A stretch of DNA of 64,000 bases, taken from NCBI GenBank assembly GCA_028823855.1, contig JAPPFL010000071.1, positions 1 to 64,000 on the forward strand, read 5' to 3'. Positions 35,981-45,012 of the stretch are shown piece by piece. This stretch comes from Albidovulum sp. Lineage in GTDB: Bacteria; Pseudomonadota; Alphaproteobacteria; Rhodobacterales; Rhodobacteraceae. The notes under the pieces are model-generated. The model did no database searches. It was not told the DNA's origin and saw only the letters and a program-made list of their open reading frames with translations. Position numbers and translations under genes: made by a program. Each line of letters opens with the position of its first letter. The first letter of the stretch is position 1.

Positions 35981-37075
35981 ATGCCTACTGAATGCTCTAT
36001 CCGACCGAGAGATTATAGCCTACTAGGCTCCGACGGTCGCAGCGCGATCGATTCCGGATTGGCGACGGGCGATTGGTACAGTCCGGACATCCCGAGAAAG
36101 ACGATGAAAGCGCTAATGAAGCGTGAAGACGGCCCCGCTATCCGCGACACCGCCGTCTATTACGGCGCGATGGTCGTGTTTGCCGGAATCGGGATAGCTC
36201 TTTGGCCCTCTTGGTGGTCTGCTCCATTCTGGCTCGCCTACGGCGTTCTATACGGGTCGGGCGGAGATTCGCGATGGCACGAATGCGGCCACGGAACCGC
36301 GTTCAAGACGCCTTGGATGAACGCCGCGGTCTACAATATCGCCAGTTTCATGATGATGCGAAACGCGGTGACTTGGCGCTGGGGCCATGCGCGGCACCAT
36401 TCCGAGACTACAATCGTCGGACGCGACCCGCAGATCGCGTTGATGGCGCCTCCGGCGGCGCGGCGTCTCGCATTCAACTTTCTAGGCATACCAGACGCCT
36501 ATGCCGCATTTTCCAGAATGCTGCTCAACGCAAGCGGAAAACTGGATCCGCAGGAAGCCTCCTTCGTGCCGGAAGCCGAACAGTATAAAGTAATCCGCCT
36601 CGCGCGAATCTGGCTCTCGGTTTACGCGGCTACGATTTTCGCCTGCTTTCTAACCGGTTCGATCCTTCCGCTTATGCTAATCGGCCTGCCTCGAATCTTC
36701 GGGGCATGGCATCACGTCATGACCGGATACCTGCAGCACGGGGGAATGAGGGACAACGTGCTGGACCACAGGCTGAATACTCGCACTGTCCTGATGAACC
36801 GCATTAGCAGATTTATCTACTGGAACATGAACTACCACATCGAGCACCATTTGTATCCCATGGTGCCCTATCACCGATTGCCGGAGCTGCACGAACTGAT
36901 CAGGGACGACCTGCCGGCGCCAAATCCGTCGATCTGGCACGCTTATCGAGAAATGTTGCCTATACTCCGGCGTCAGCTCCGAGGCGAGGAAGTCTTCATT
37001 GAAAGGAAGCTTCCGGAAACAGCTCGCCCGTTCGCTGAATTTTCACGGTCAGAAGTTTTAAAGACACCTGGCTGA
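35981..37075 (+). CDS. Membrane fatty-acid desaturase-family protein
   Basis: A 364-aa di-iron membrane oxygenase. The three histidine boxes are present: HECGHG at about residues 100-105, HARHHSE at about 136-142, and NYHIEHH at about 285-291. These ligate the two irons. Hydrophobic pairs occur at about 60-90 and 205-235. The family introduces double bonds or hydroxyls into acyl chains or related lipids at the inner membrane. There is no signal peptide. The gene stands alone, with long non-coding stretches on both sides, so a specific pathway cannot be read from context. Hydroxylases and ketolases of the same superfamily share the boxes, and the exact reaction is open. Confidence 0.88.
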   Translation: MPTECSIRPRDYSLLGSDGRSAIDSGLATGDWYSPDIPRKTMKALMKREDGPAIRDTAVYYGAMVVFAGIGIALWPSWWSAPFWLAYGVLYGSGGDSRWHECGHGTAFKTPWMNAAVYNIASFMMMRNAVTWRWGHARHHSETTIVGRDPQIALMAPPAARRLAFNFLGIPDAYAAFSRMLLNASGKLDPQEASFVPEAEQYKVIRLARIWLSVYAATIFACFLTGSILPLMLIGLPRIFGAWHHVMTGYLQHGGMRDNVLDHRLNTRTVLMNRISRFIYWNMNYHIEHHLYPMVPYHRLPELHELIRDDLPAPNPSIWHAYREMLPILRRQLRGEEVFIERKLPETARPFAEFSRSEVLKTPG

Positions 37076-37649
37076 TCCTAGTTGCAATTCGAACGTATCG
37101 CTCGAAAGCTAGCAGGCCCGCCAATTCAAACCGGGCATCGCGAAGCGGGTCCAAATTCCGTTGTGCTTTGAGTTTCTGGAATCGCGAGAGAAAATCACAA
37201 TTGCCGTGCCATTACTCGATGTATTCCATTCAAGGAAGGGCGTTCGTCCACCTGCTATTCCCCCGAATCTTTGATCTCGCCCATAGATTGGTTCAACCCC
37301 GCCGCGCGTTTCGAAAGACGGGCGTCGCCAAGCGATCCTTGCGCTAAATCCAAAAAAGCCATGAACAAATTCTTCGACGGCCTTTGTGAAACGGCAATGC
37401 GGACCCGTTGAGGCTATCGAGGAAGGCCGGCATCGGAAATTCGCGTTCGACGATTTTCACCGCAAGGTCGCGCATTGGTTCGGTCGATTTGGCGAATTTC
37501 CCGTATTCGGGCCTATAACGTGCCGCTTCCACGCAGCCTTCAGACCAGCCGCGCATTTTAATGCGGAATCGGATAATCCGGGCATTCAAATCGGTCGCTT
37601 CTTGGTATGCAAACTATTCAGCGGTTCGAGAACCGGGCTTTCCAGCGCT
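37076..37649. other. Intergenic region between desaturase and sulfatase genes
   Basis: About 570 bases. A minus-strand frame of 81 codons (37344-37589) is somewhat protein-like but unrecognised. It would be the 3' end region of the sulfatase transcript. Confidence 0.35.
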
Positions 37650-39152
37650 TTAAGGCACTTCGATCGCTCTCGGCTTGATCACCTCTAGCAGGTAGCGGTG
37701 CGCTTCCTTGTGCGTCATGAATCCCGGAGGGGGGAAATCCATTTCAAGATTCCAGGCATCGCCGGTCTCCTCCATGTTCCATAGTACCCGGGCATCCAGC
37801 TCTTTCCGGATTTGGGAGTAAGCAGGATCGTTAACAAGGTTGGAAGTCTCAAACGGGTCGTTGGCTTGGTCGAAAAGGTAAAGCGGCCGGTCTTCCTTGC
37901 GAACGTAAAGCCACGATTTTGTCCTAATTCCGCGTTCCGGCTTGACATGCCGTTCGCTTCGTCCGCCGAAATCCGCCTTCATCAGCTCGAATTGAACGTT
38001 ATCGCGCGTCGGCTCGTCGCCTGAACCCTCGAGGAGCGGCAGATAGCTGATACCCTGAACGCCTTCGGGAATCTCGACGCCGCAGGTTTCCAGGATCGTA
38101 GGCATCGTGTCGACGGCCACATCTACGAGAGACATGACGCGTTTGCCTTCGGCGAATCGCTTAGGATAGCGAACAAGCAGCGGCACGTGCGCGGAACTCC
38201 TGTAGGCCTGCCGCTTTATTCCGCAATAGGAACCGTGCTGGCCCAGCATGTCGCCGTGGTCCGAAAAGAAAACGACCATGGTATCTTTGGCCAAATCCCT
38301 CGCGTCGAGCCAATTCAGCAACCGCCCGACATTGTAGTCGATATTCGAAATCATCCCGTAGTATTCGGCCACGAGCTTTCGAATTTGCCATTCAGTTTCG
38401 ATATCGGGGTCCATTCCCTCGAATTTGTCGGTCTTGCTGCGCTCTCCGAAGTTGGCATCGCCTCCGAATTCCTTCTCGACCCGCTCCCTGGCCCGATGCT
38501 TCTGGAGCTCTGGATCGGGGACACCGTGGGGAAGGCGGATCGCGTCCGCGTCGTACATTTTTCTCCAGTATTCTGGCATATCCATTGGAAAATGCTGCGG
38601 CCCGAAACAAACATAGGCAAGAAATGGATCGTCCTTTGGCGAGTTTACAACACGATCCATAAATTCAATGGTATGGTCGGTCTGGAAGTCAGGCTCGAAC
38701 CTTTTGCAATGATAAGGCTGGTCCGTATCGCGATAAAAGACCGCGTCCATGTACTGGTGGCCTCGATTATAGCCAACGAAGAATTCGAAACCGAGCCGAT
38801 CGGGACCCGGCGGCACGAAACCGGGCTTGGGACCGCCATAGAGGTGCCATTTGCAGATATACCCTGTCTTATAGCCTTCGCGTTTCAACTGCGTCGCAAG
38901 CGAAGGCAGATCTGTCCGGATCGGGAAATGATTGGAATACAAGCCGGTTCGATGCGCATACCTTCCGGTTAGCAGCGAGCCTCGAAACGGGGTGCAGAGC
39001 GGGTAGGACGTAAAGGCTTCATTGAAAAAGACGCCTTCGCCGGAAAGCCGGTCCAGATGCGGAGTCTTTACATCTGGATTGTCCGAGCAGCCCATGCAAT
39101 CGTAGCGCATCTGGTCTGCATAGATCATCAAGACGTTAGGTCTGTTTGCCAT
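37650..39152 (-). CDS. Type I sulfatase (arylsulfatase-like), no signal peptide
   Basis: A 500-aa alkaline-phosphatase-superfamily sulfatase that hydrolyses a sulfate ester. The site for the formylglycine residue is C53 in PLCTPFRGSLLTGR, the C-x-P-x-R motif that a formylglycine-generating enzyme modifies. The metal-binding start is NVLMIYADQMR and the later metal motif is FFSDHGDMLGQHG. Start is the ATG at 39152, 37 bases after the second sulfatase gene. There is no signal peptide, so it should act in the cytoplasm on an imported substrate. It is the last gene of the leftward arm TctCBA-PdxA-sulfatase-sulfatase. The maturase gene is at 45738. Choline-sulfatase and phosphonate-monoester hydrolase relatives exist in the same superfamily, so the substrate is open. 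Confidence 0.93.
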   Translation of the reverse strand: MANRPNVLMIYADQMRYDCMGCSDNPDVKTPHLDRLSGEGVFFNEAFTSYPLCTPFRGSLLTGRYAHRTGLYSNHFPIRTDLPSLATQLKREGYKTGYICKWHLYGGPKPGFVPPGPDRLGFEFFVGYNRGHQYMDAVFYRDTDQPYHCKRFEPDFQTDHTIEFMDRVVNSPKDDPFLAYVCFGPQHFPMDMPEYWRKMYDADAIRLPHGVPDPELQKHRARERVEKEFGGDANFGERSKTDKFEGMDPDIETEWQIRKLVAEYYGMISNIDYNVGRLLNWLDARDLAKDTMVVFFSDHGDMLGQHGSYCGIKRQAYRSSAHVPLLVRYPKRFAEGKRVMSLVDVAVDTMPTILETCGVEIPEGVQGISYLPLLEGSGDEPTRDNVQFELMKADFGGRSERHVKPERGIRTKSWLYVRKEDRPLYLFDQANDPFETSNLVNDPAYSQIRKELDARVLWNMEETGDAWNLEMDFPPPGFMTHKEAHRYLLEVIKPRAIEVP

Positions 39153-39189
39153 GGTCGATTTCCTGACGGCCGCGCTGTCGCCTCCGTTG

Positions 39190-40680
39190 TCAAATCGTTC
39201 GGGGATTGTTGACCTCGCGAACATATTGCCCAGCGGCATCGAAGACCGGTTGGTAGTCCCAGGAAATTTCTTCGCTTCCCTCGTGCACTTGCCGCAGAAA
39301 CATGCGAGTTCCTTTGCTCTTAGCGGCGCGCGCGGTCACGGCTTCAATGTCACCGCGATCCAGCAAAGCCGATCGAAGCCTTGATTTCTCGTCGGCGTAT
39401 GCCGGCTCGGCCGAAAGGTTTCGTTGCTCAAAGGGGTCGTCTGCGATGTCGAATAGAAGATCGACGTGGTTTCGCGTCCAAACATACTTCATGTCGCCGC
39501 TTCGGACCGCAAGCCAGGGTTCGATAACGCCCGGACCGTAGTATTCCGCGATTGCTTCGTCCTTTCGGCTATCGCCTTCGCCGGTCAGCAGGCTGAGAAA
39601 GCTCGCGCTATCGGGACTGCTGTATCGGTTGGAAGCCGTCCCGGCGCCGCCAAGTTCCGAAAGCGTCGGACAGAGGTCAGCAAGCGTCACGCACTCCCTG
39701 ACCCGACCCGGCCCAAAGCGGCCTGGCGCATGAAAAATCAGCGGTACCTGCAGCGAGCCTTCGAAAAAGCTGCGCTTGAACCACATGCCGCGTTCTCCGA
39801 GCATATCGCCGTGATCGCTTGTGAAGACTATCGCCGTATTGTCATAGAGGCCCAAATGCTTCAGTTCGGCCAGGAGTTCGCCGAGATAGTCGTCGAGATG
39901 GCTGATCATCGCATAGTAGGCCCTCCGCGAATTTCGAACTCTTTCCTCGTCGGGAGGATAGCAGTCGATCCCGTGATGAACCTTCAGCCAAGCCGTAACC
40001 GGGTGCGGGTCGGCATCTTCGGGAATCCGGGGCGGGGCGATTTCGACATCTTCGTAGCGGTCCCAGTATTCCGGGACAGACTGGTAGGCCTCGTGCGGCT
40101 GGGTATAGGAAACATGCAGAAAGAAGGGCGAGTCCGGTTGAGACAAAGCCTCATAACGCAGAAATTCAATGGCGCGGAACTGAACTTCCGCATCGTAGAG
40201 GATCTGGTTGTTCGTACGGCACAACCCGCTGACCTCGAGTTTCTTGGTCGAAGTCCCAGGTCTGTGCTCGACACCGCGCGACCAGTCGACGGTCCAGTCG
40301 AATCCCGCGGGATACATGTCCGTCGTCAATCGCCTGTTGAAACCGTGCAGCTGGTCGGCGCCGATGAAATGGCATTTGCCGGAGACGACGCAACGGTATC
40401 CGGCCGAACGTAGAAAATGCATCATCGTCGGAATCTCAGAGCGGAATTCCGAACCGTTTCCCCAGACTTCATGCGAACTTGGAAGCCGCCCCGAGAATTT
40501 CGAGGCGCGCGACGGGCAGCAAAGCGGGGAATTCGAATAGGCGTTCTCGCACACGACACCATCCCGTGCCAAGGAATCCAAGTTCGGCGTTTTGGCTTGC
40601 CCGTCGGGGCGGTACGCGGAAAGCACGAATGCCGCCATCTGGTCGGCTTCGATCAAAAGAATGTTCGGCTGCCGGCTCAC
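39190..40680 (-). CDS. Type I sulfatase, no signal peptide (second copy)
   Basis: A 496-aa sulfatase. The formylglycine site is C54 in PLCCPSRASKFSGRLP (C-x-P-x-R with a second cysteine at x). NILLIEADQM forms the first metal site and FTSDHGDMLGERGMW the second. It starts with GTG, overlapping the TGA of the PdxA-like gene (GTGA), so the two are translationally coupled. It is only distantly similar to the neighbouring sulfatase, which suggests that two different sulfate esters, or two positions on one molecule, are cleaved. No signal peptide, so cytoplasmic. Confidence 0.93.
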   Translation of the reverse strand: MSRQPNILLIEADQMAAFVLSAYRPDGQAKTPNLDSLARDGVVCENAYSNSPLCCPSRASKFSGRLPSSHEVWGNGSEFRSEIPTMMHFLRSAGYRCVVSGKCHFIGADQLHGFNRRLTTDMYPAGFDWTVDWSRGVEHRPGTSTKKLEVSGLCRTNNQILYDAEVQFRAIEFLRYEALSQPDSPFFLHVSYTQPHEAYQSVPEYWDRYEDVEIAPPRIPEDADPHPVTAWLKVHHGIDCYPPDEERVRNSRRAYYAMISHLDDYLGELLAELKHLGLYDNTAIVFTSDHGDMLGERGMWFKRSFFEGSLQVPLIFHAPGRFGPGRVRECVTLADLCPTLSELGGAGTASNRYSSPDSASFLSLLTGEGDSRKDEAIAEYYGPGVIEPWLAVRSGDMKYVWTRNHVDLLFDIADDPFEQRNLSAEPAYADEKSRLRSALLDRGDIEAVTARAAKSKGTRMFLRQVHEGSEEISWDYQPVFDAAGQYVREVNNPRTI

Positions 40681-41690
40681 ACCGGGACTCCTTTCGCAGT
40701 CAGCGTCGCCCGGCGCATAAGCTTCAGTGCGTTCACCATCGGAGTTTCGCGCGCGACACCCTTGCCGGCAATGTCGTAGGCCGTGCCGTGCGCCGGCGTT
40801 GCAATCGGGTAGGGCAGCCCTCCGAAATACGTCACTCCTTCATCGAAGCCCAACAGCTTCGTCGCTATTTGGCACTGATCGTGATACATCGAAACGACGC
40901 CAAGGAACTCCTCGTCGCGGACAGTCAGAAAAATCGTGTCCGGCGGAAACGGGCCCTCTACATTTATCTGGAATTTTCTCGCCGCCGCTACGGCCGGCCC
41001 GATTTCGTCGATCTCTTCTCGTCCGAACATACCGTCGTCGCCGTTGTGGGGGTTTAGGCCCGAGACGGCAATTTTCGGGTTCCCGTAGCCGAAACGTTTC
41101 AGTTCCCTGTCGAAATAGCGGATGATATCAAGAACGTTGCCCTTGTTTACATATTTCGGCACTTCGGCGATCGCGACGTGACTTGAAACGCGCGTGGTCC
41201 AGAGATGCCCGATCGTATTGATTTCGGCGCTAGATCCGGTCTCGCCCAGATAGTCGGCGATATACGCCTTGTAGCCTTCGAACGCGGAACCGCCCATTTT
41301 GAGCGAGACTTTGTTCACGGGCGCAAAAACGAATCCGTCGATTGCACCGTCCCTGTAGAGATCGGCGGCGTAGCGGCTTAGGGCCAGGTCAATTTCGCCC
41401 GCGGCTCTTGTGCTTTCGCCGTAGCCCAGGGACGAAAGCTCCGTGGGATTAAATTCAACAAACGCAATAGGCGGACGATGTGAAATGGCGCTTTCCACCC
41501 TCTCGAAAACCGGCAAGTCCGGTTCGATTCCCGCCACTTCGCATCCGGCCTCGAACAAAATTCGAGGTCCGACGATTAATCGCTGAACGCCTTGAGTCGC
41601 ATCCTCATGCGAGAGAGATTTCGCAGCGACCTCGGGACCGATGCCGCCCGCATCGCCCAAAGTTGTGAAGACCACTGGTATTTCAGTCAT
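40677..41690 (-). CDS. PdxA-family NAD-dependent dehydrogenase
   Basis: A 337-aa protein of the 4-hydroxythreonine-4-phosphate dehydrogenase family. Landmarks: LGDAGGIGPE at residues 11-20 (PdxA usually has GDPxGIGPE), SGLNPHNGDDGMFG near 210 (consensus SGLNPHAGExG), MYHDQ near 271, and TPAHGTAYDIAGKG near 295. The metal-binding histidines and aspartates are present. In gene clusters with GntR regulators and tripartite transporters, PdxA-like enzymes often oxidise catabolic intermediates of C4 sugar acids instead of making vitamin B6. The A-for-P change and this context favour such a role. It lies 12 bases after TctA and overlaps the next sulfatase gene. Confidence 0.88.
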   Translation of the reverse strand: MTEIPVVFTTLGDAGGIGPEVAAKSLSHEDATQGVQRLIVGPRILFEAGCEVAGIEPDLPVFERVESAISHRPPIAFVEFNPTELSSLGYGESTRAAGEIDLALSRYAADLYRDGAIDGFVFAPVNKVSLKMGGSAFEGYKAYIADYLGETGSSAEINTIGHLWTTRVSSHVAIAEVPKYVNKGNVLDIIRYFDRELKRFGYGNPKIAVSGLNPHNGDDGMFGREEIDEIGPAVAAARKFQINVEGPFPPDTIFLTVRDEEFLGVVSMYHDQCQIATKLLGFDEGVTYFGGLPYPIATPAHGTAYDIAGKGVARETPMVNALKLMRRATLTAKGVPV

Positions 41691-41702
41691 TGTCGGCCCG
41701 GT

Positions 41703-43196
41703 TCATTTGCTGGTCCGCTTTTCGCGCAATGCGCCTATTCCTTTCGCAATGAACGGCGAAGCGACTCCGAGAACCGCAAGAACGAGAAAGGCCAGAGCTA
41801 TCGGCTGTTGAAGGATGGCGAATAGGTTTCCATCGTAGATTAGGTAGGACTGCTTCAGCGATGACTCGATCAATTCGCCGAGAATCAGACCCATCACGAT
41901 TGGAGCGGGCGCGTAGCCGTGCCTTTTCATCAGATAGCCGAGCGCCGAAAAGAACAGCATGATGCCAACATCGAACATGTTTTGCTGCAAACTGTAGGCT
42001 CCCAGCGCCGCCAGGCAGAAAACCATCGGCCAGAGGATCGTAGTCGGGATAAGCGTGATGCGGCTGAAGTACTTTGCTCCGACCATGCCTAGCACCAGGA
42101 AGCAAATGTTGGCGCCCAGCATGGCTCCGAAAAGCCCTGCCAGCAGGTTCGGCTGATCCGTAAATAGCTGGGGACCGGGGCGGAGGCCGAGAATGAGCAT
42201 CGCAGTAAGAATGATGGCGGTCGATCCTCCTCCGGGAATGCCTAGCGCAAGGGTGGGCACCATCGTGCCGCCGGTAGCCGCATTGTTGGCGGATTCCGGG
42301 GCAGCCACGCCTTCGATCGCTCCGTAGCCGAATTCGTCCCTGTTCTTTGACCATCTCTTTTCTTCGTTGTAGGCGACCATCGCGGCTACTGTACCGCCCT
42401 CGGCGGGAAGGATCCCGATAAACGTACCTATGCCGGAGCCTCTAAGAACCGTCTTCCAGAGGCGCTTGAAATCTGCATTCGACGGCAGCTTCGCTACGGC
42501 ATCGGCAACAATATTGCGCTGTACTCCCGATAGCGTAGCTTGGCGAAGAAGTTCGCCCCCGGCAAATATCCCGATCATCATCTGTACGGGACGGATGCCT
42601 TCGCTGAGATCCGCCTGTCCGAATGTGAAACGCTCGATGCCAGTCGTCAGGTCTGTCCCCATCGTGGCCAGCAGCACGCCAAAGGCTCCCGCGATGAAAT
42701 TCTTGATCACCGATTTGCCGCTTATAGAGGCGAGCATGGACATTCCGAAAACCGCCAACGCAAAATATTCGGCGGGACCGAACTGGTAGGCTATGCGCGC
42801 CAGAAGCGGGGTTGCGACGATCATGACGAGAATACCTATGATTCCTGCGATCGCGCTCGAAAAGGTCGCGACTCCGAGAGCTCTCCCCGCCTCTCCCCGT
42901 TCGGCCAGCGGATAGCCGTCGAAAGTCGTCGCGGCGGCGGCGGCCGTTCCTGGAGTGTTGATCAGGATCGCCGTGATCGAACCGCCGTAGATCGTCGCGC
43001 AATAGACGATTCCGCAAAGCGCTATTCCGGCTACCGGCTCCATGCGAACGACGAAAGGAAGAAGCAAAGCGATCAAGATGACCGATCCCAGGCCAGGAAG
43101 CGCGCCGACGAGCACGCCGACGAAAGTTCCGCCGAGGATCAAGGCGAGGTGATAGGGGTCGGCAAGAAACTGCAGAACGAGAAGCATCGTTTCCAT
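41703..43196 (-). CDS. tctA: Tripartite tricarboxylate transporter, large membrane subunit (TctA)
   Basis: A 497-aa membrane protein with 10 to 12 hydrophobic segments. Family markers are GALPGLGSVILIALLLPF near residue 32, YGGSITAILINTPGTAAAAA near 69, and LALGIPGGGSTAIILTAMLI near 330. With TctB and a periplasmic TctC it imports carboxylate-like molecules using an ion gradient. It lies 24 bases after TctB and 12 before the PdxA-like gene. Complete. Confidence 0.94.
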   Translation of the reverse strand: METMLLVLQFLADPYHLALILGGTFVGVLVGALPGLGSVILIALLLPFVVRMEPVAGIALCGIVYCATIYGGSITAILINTPGTAAAAATTFDGYPLAERGEAGRALGVATFSSAIAGIIGILVMIVATPLLARIAYQFGPAEYFALAVFGMSMLASISGKSVIKNFIAGAFGVLLATMGTDLTTGIERFTFGQADLSEGIRPVQMMIGIFAGGELLRQATLSGVQRNIVADAVAKLPSNADFKRLWKTVLRGSGIGTFIGILPAEGGTVAAMVAYNEEKRWSKNRDEFGYGAIEGVAAPESANNAATGGTMVPTLALGIPGGGSTAIILTAMLILGLRPGPQLFTDQPNLLAGLFGAMLGANICFLVLGMVGAKYFSRITLIPTTILWPMVFCLAALGAYSLQQNMFDVGIMLFFSALGYLMKRHGYAPAPIVMGLILGELIESSLKQSYLIYDGNLFAILQQPIALAFLVLAVLGVASPFIAKGIGALREKRTSK

Positions 43197-43220
43197 TTGG
43201 CGGACTCGATTCCGGTGTCG

Positions 43221-43697
43221 CTAAGGTAGCGGAGTGTTAAGGATCGCGACAAATAGCGCGTAAATGAAAACCGCGAATCCCGAGAAGCTGAGCGCCATCA
43301 GGAGCCAGCGCCTTTCGCCCCAGATAAATGCAAGCGCCGGGCAGAAGACGATCAAAGTAGGAAATGTCCCAATTATTGGCATGAGGATGAAGAAGCCGAT
43401 CAAGAATATCGACGTAACGTAAACGATTCCCGGAACCGGCTTGTATGGCTTCAGTTTGGAAATATCGGCCGGCGAAAGTCGAACGGCCTTAACCGCTTGA
43501 AGCAGAGCAAGCAGAAACATCAGGATAAGAATGGCGCGCGGAAAAACCGTTGGCTGCACGCATAGCGCCAGGATTGGCGGCACTTCATCGAAGGCGTAGG
43601 TTACCGCGTACATAGCCGCCGAAAACACCATGATCACGATCGACTCCACCAGGGACTTTTGGTCGATCATCCTCTCGCCAACACCTTCAGGCGACAT
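43221..43697 (-). CDS. tctB: Tripartite tricarboxylate transporter, small membrane subunit (TctB family)
   Basis: A small membrane protein of 158 aa with four hydrophobic segments (about residues 13-33, 45-70, 90-115, 120-150), the typical TctB topology. I choose the ATG at 43697, which has GAGG six bases upstream; an ATG at 43670 has its purine tract immediately adjacent and is less likely. TctB proteins are poorly conserved, so position between TctC and TctA is the main evidence. Intact. Confidence 0.82.
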   Translation of the reverse strand: MSPEGVGERMIDQKSLVESIVIMVFSAAMYAVTYAFDEVPPILALCVQPTVFPRAILILMFLLALLQAVKAVRLSPADISKLKPYKPVPGIVYVTSIFLIGFFILMPIIGTFPTLIVFCPALAFIWGERRWLLMALSFSGFAVFIYALFVAILNTPLP

Positions 43698-43778
43698 GCT
43701 CTTCCTCGTAGAACCGCCAAGTCTCGGCTTCGGAGGCCGGGCTCGCACTGAGATGCAAGGCCAGCCTCGAGTAAGGCA

Positions 43779-44744
43779 CTACTTTACCAGCCGCATTTCC
43801 TCGGCTATGGCCTGGTAGCCTTCGTTCATCGCTTTTACCTGTGCCGTCCATTCTACCCGCCCAGCGATGCTTTCGGCGGTTTGCCCGGAGCCTGCAAGGT
43901 AGTTCAGGTATTCTTCGGTTTTCATTGACTCCAGAAGAGCCGCTTCGAGCGCCTCTATAATATGCTCGGGCGTTCCGGCCATTACGCCCATTCCCCGAAC
44001 AACCGCGCTATCGAGCGCGATGCCGACTTCATGACCTGTCGGAATATCTGGAGAATTCGTAGAACGGTCGGGTGTGAGAATAGCCAGAGCCTGCACTTCG
44101 CCGGCGGCGCGCTGCGCCTCGAATTCATCATAGTTCAATAGCGCCGCGGTCGACATTTCCGTTGATCAGGTTGATGACGATCTCGCCGGATTTTTCGAAT
44201 GGCACGTGGACCTGTTTCTTTATTCCAACCGCATTCCGGAACAGAAGCGCGTTTACGTGAGGGTTGCCGCCGACTTTCGTGCCTGCCTGCTTGATCGTGT
44301 TGTTTTGAGCAGCTTCTATGAAACTCGCCGCGTCGGCATACTTTCCTGCCTTTACGACCACGAAATTCGGGTCAATCGTACCTCGCACCAATGGTTCCAT
44401 GTCGTCCAGCGCAAGGTCTACGGTGCCCCGCATCATGGTCAGCATGGTACCCGCATTGACAATGAGCAACGTATGGCCGTCAGCCGGACGCGAGGATACG
44501 AATTTAAGCGTGTTGGTTGAAACGCCGCCGGTCTTCGACTGATGAATGAATTCGGTGCCGAGTATATCCGCGGCCTTTTCGGTCGCAAATCGCAAAAATA
44601 TATCCGATCCGCCGCCAGGCTTTGAATTGTTTATTGCCTCGATGGGCCCGCTTGGAAAGTCTTCCGCCTGCGTCGCGCACGAAAGCGCGGCTACGAAATA
44701 ACTGCAGCCGACCCAATTGCCGCAATCATGCGGGTGTAAATCAT
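43779..44744 (-). pseudogene. tctC: Tripartite tricarboxylate transporter binding protein (TctC), frameshifted twice
   Basis: The periplasmic binding protein of the system, broken in two places. AAGGAGG precedes an ATG at 44744 that opens a signal peptide (MIYTRMIAAIGSAAVIS) but runs into TAG at 44691. The rest of the signal peptide and mature protein (AALSCATQAEDFPSGPIEAI, then NSKPGGGSDIFLRF, the TctC ligand-loop region) continues in another frame. A second frameshift near 44145 separates INLINGNVD from AALLNYDEFEAQRA and the C-terminal third. Both joints fall where the family aligns continuously. The adjacent TctA and TctB are intact. Either the gene is a recent pseudogene, or the sequence has two indel errors here. 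Confidence 0.82.
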
Positions 44745-44819
44745 TTTCCGTCCTCCTTCTTGAATCCTTGGAAGCTTTGATTCGCCTACCTGCCAAAAAA
44801 GGCCTGAGATATTGAAATA

Positions 44820-44841
44820 GGTATACCGTTTTTGGTATACC
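44820..44841. promoter_or_regulatory. Tandem GGTATACC palindromes, probable GntR operator
   Basis: Two copies of the self-complementary octamer GGTATACC at 44820-44827 and 44834-44841, separated by GTTTTT. They lie in the 268-base gap between the leftward tctC arm and the rightward GntR gene. FCD-type GntR regulators commonly bind short palindromes with a GT...AC core of this kind. The sites sit 76 bases from the tctC start and 172 from the regulator start, suited to control of the transport-sulfatase arm. Confidence 0.65.
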
Positions 44842-45012
44842 GAATCAATTCGGCAACTTCAAGCGGCGAGGCGCCGAAAATTTCGCCTCGAGTCTGCAGC
44901 CGAATTTTACCGTCAAACAACCAAACAACGTCACGCTTGGGGAAAATTTTCGCTATAATGCCCTGAACGCAAGTTCGAAAGGCTTCGAAGCTGAGTCGGA
45001 GAATATGGATCA

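Noticed and set aside
43779-44744. Programmed ribosomal frameshifting in tctC
   Set aside because: There is no slippery heptamer with a downstream structure, and a shift within a signal peptide is not a known programmed site in this family.
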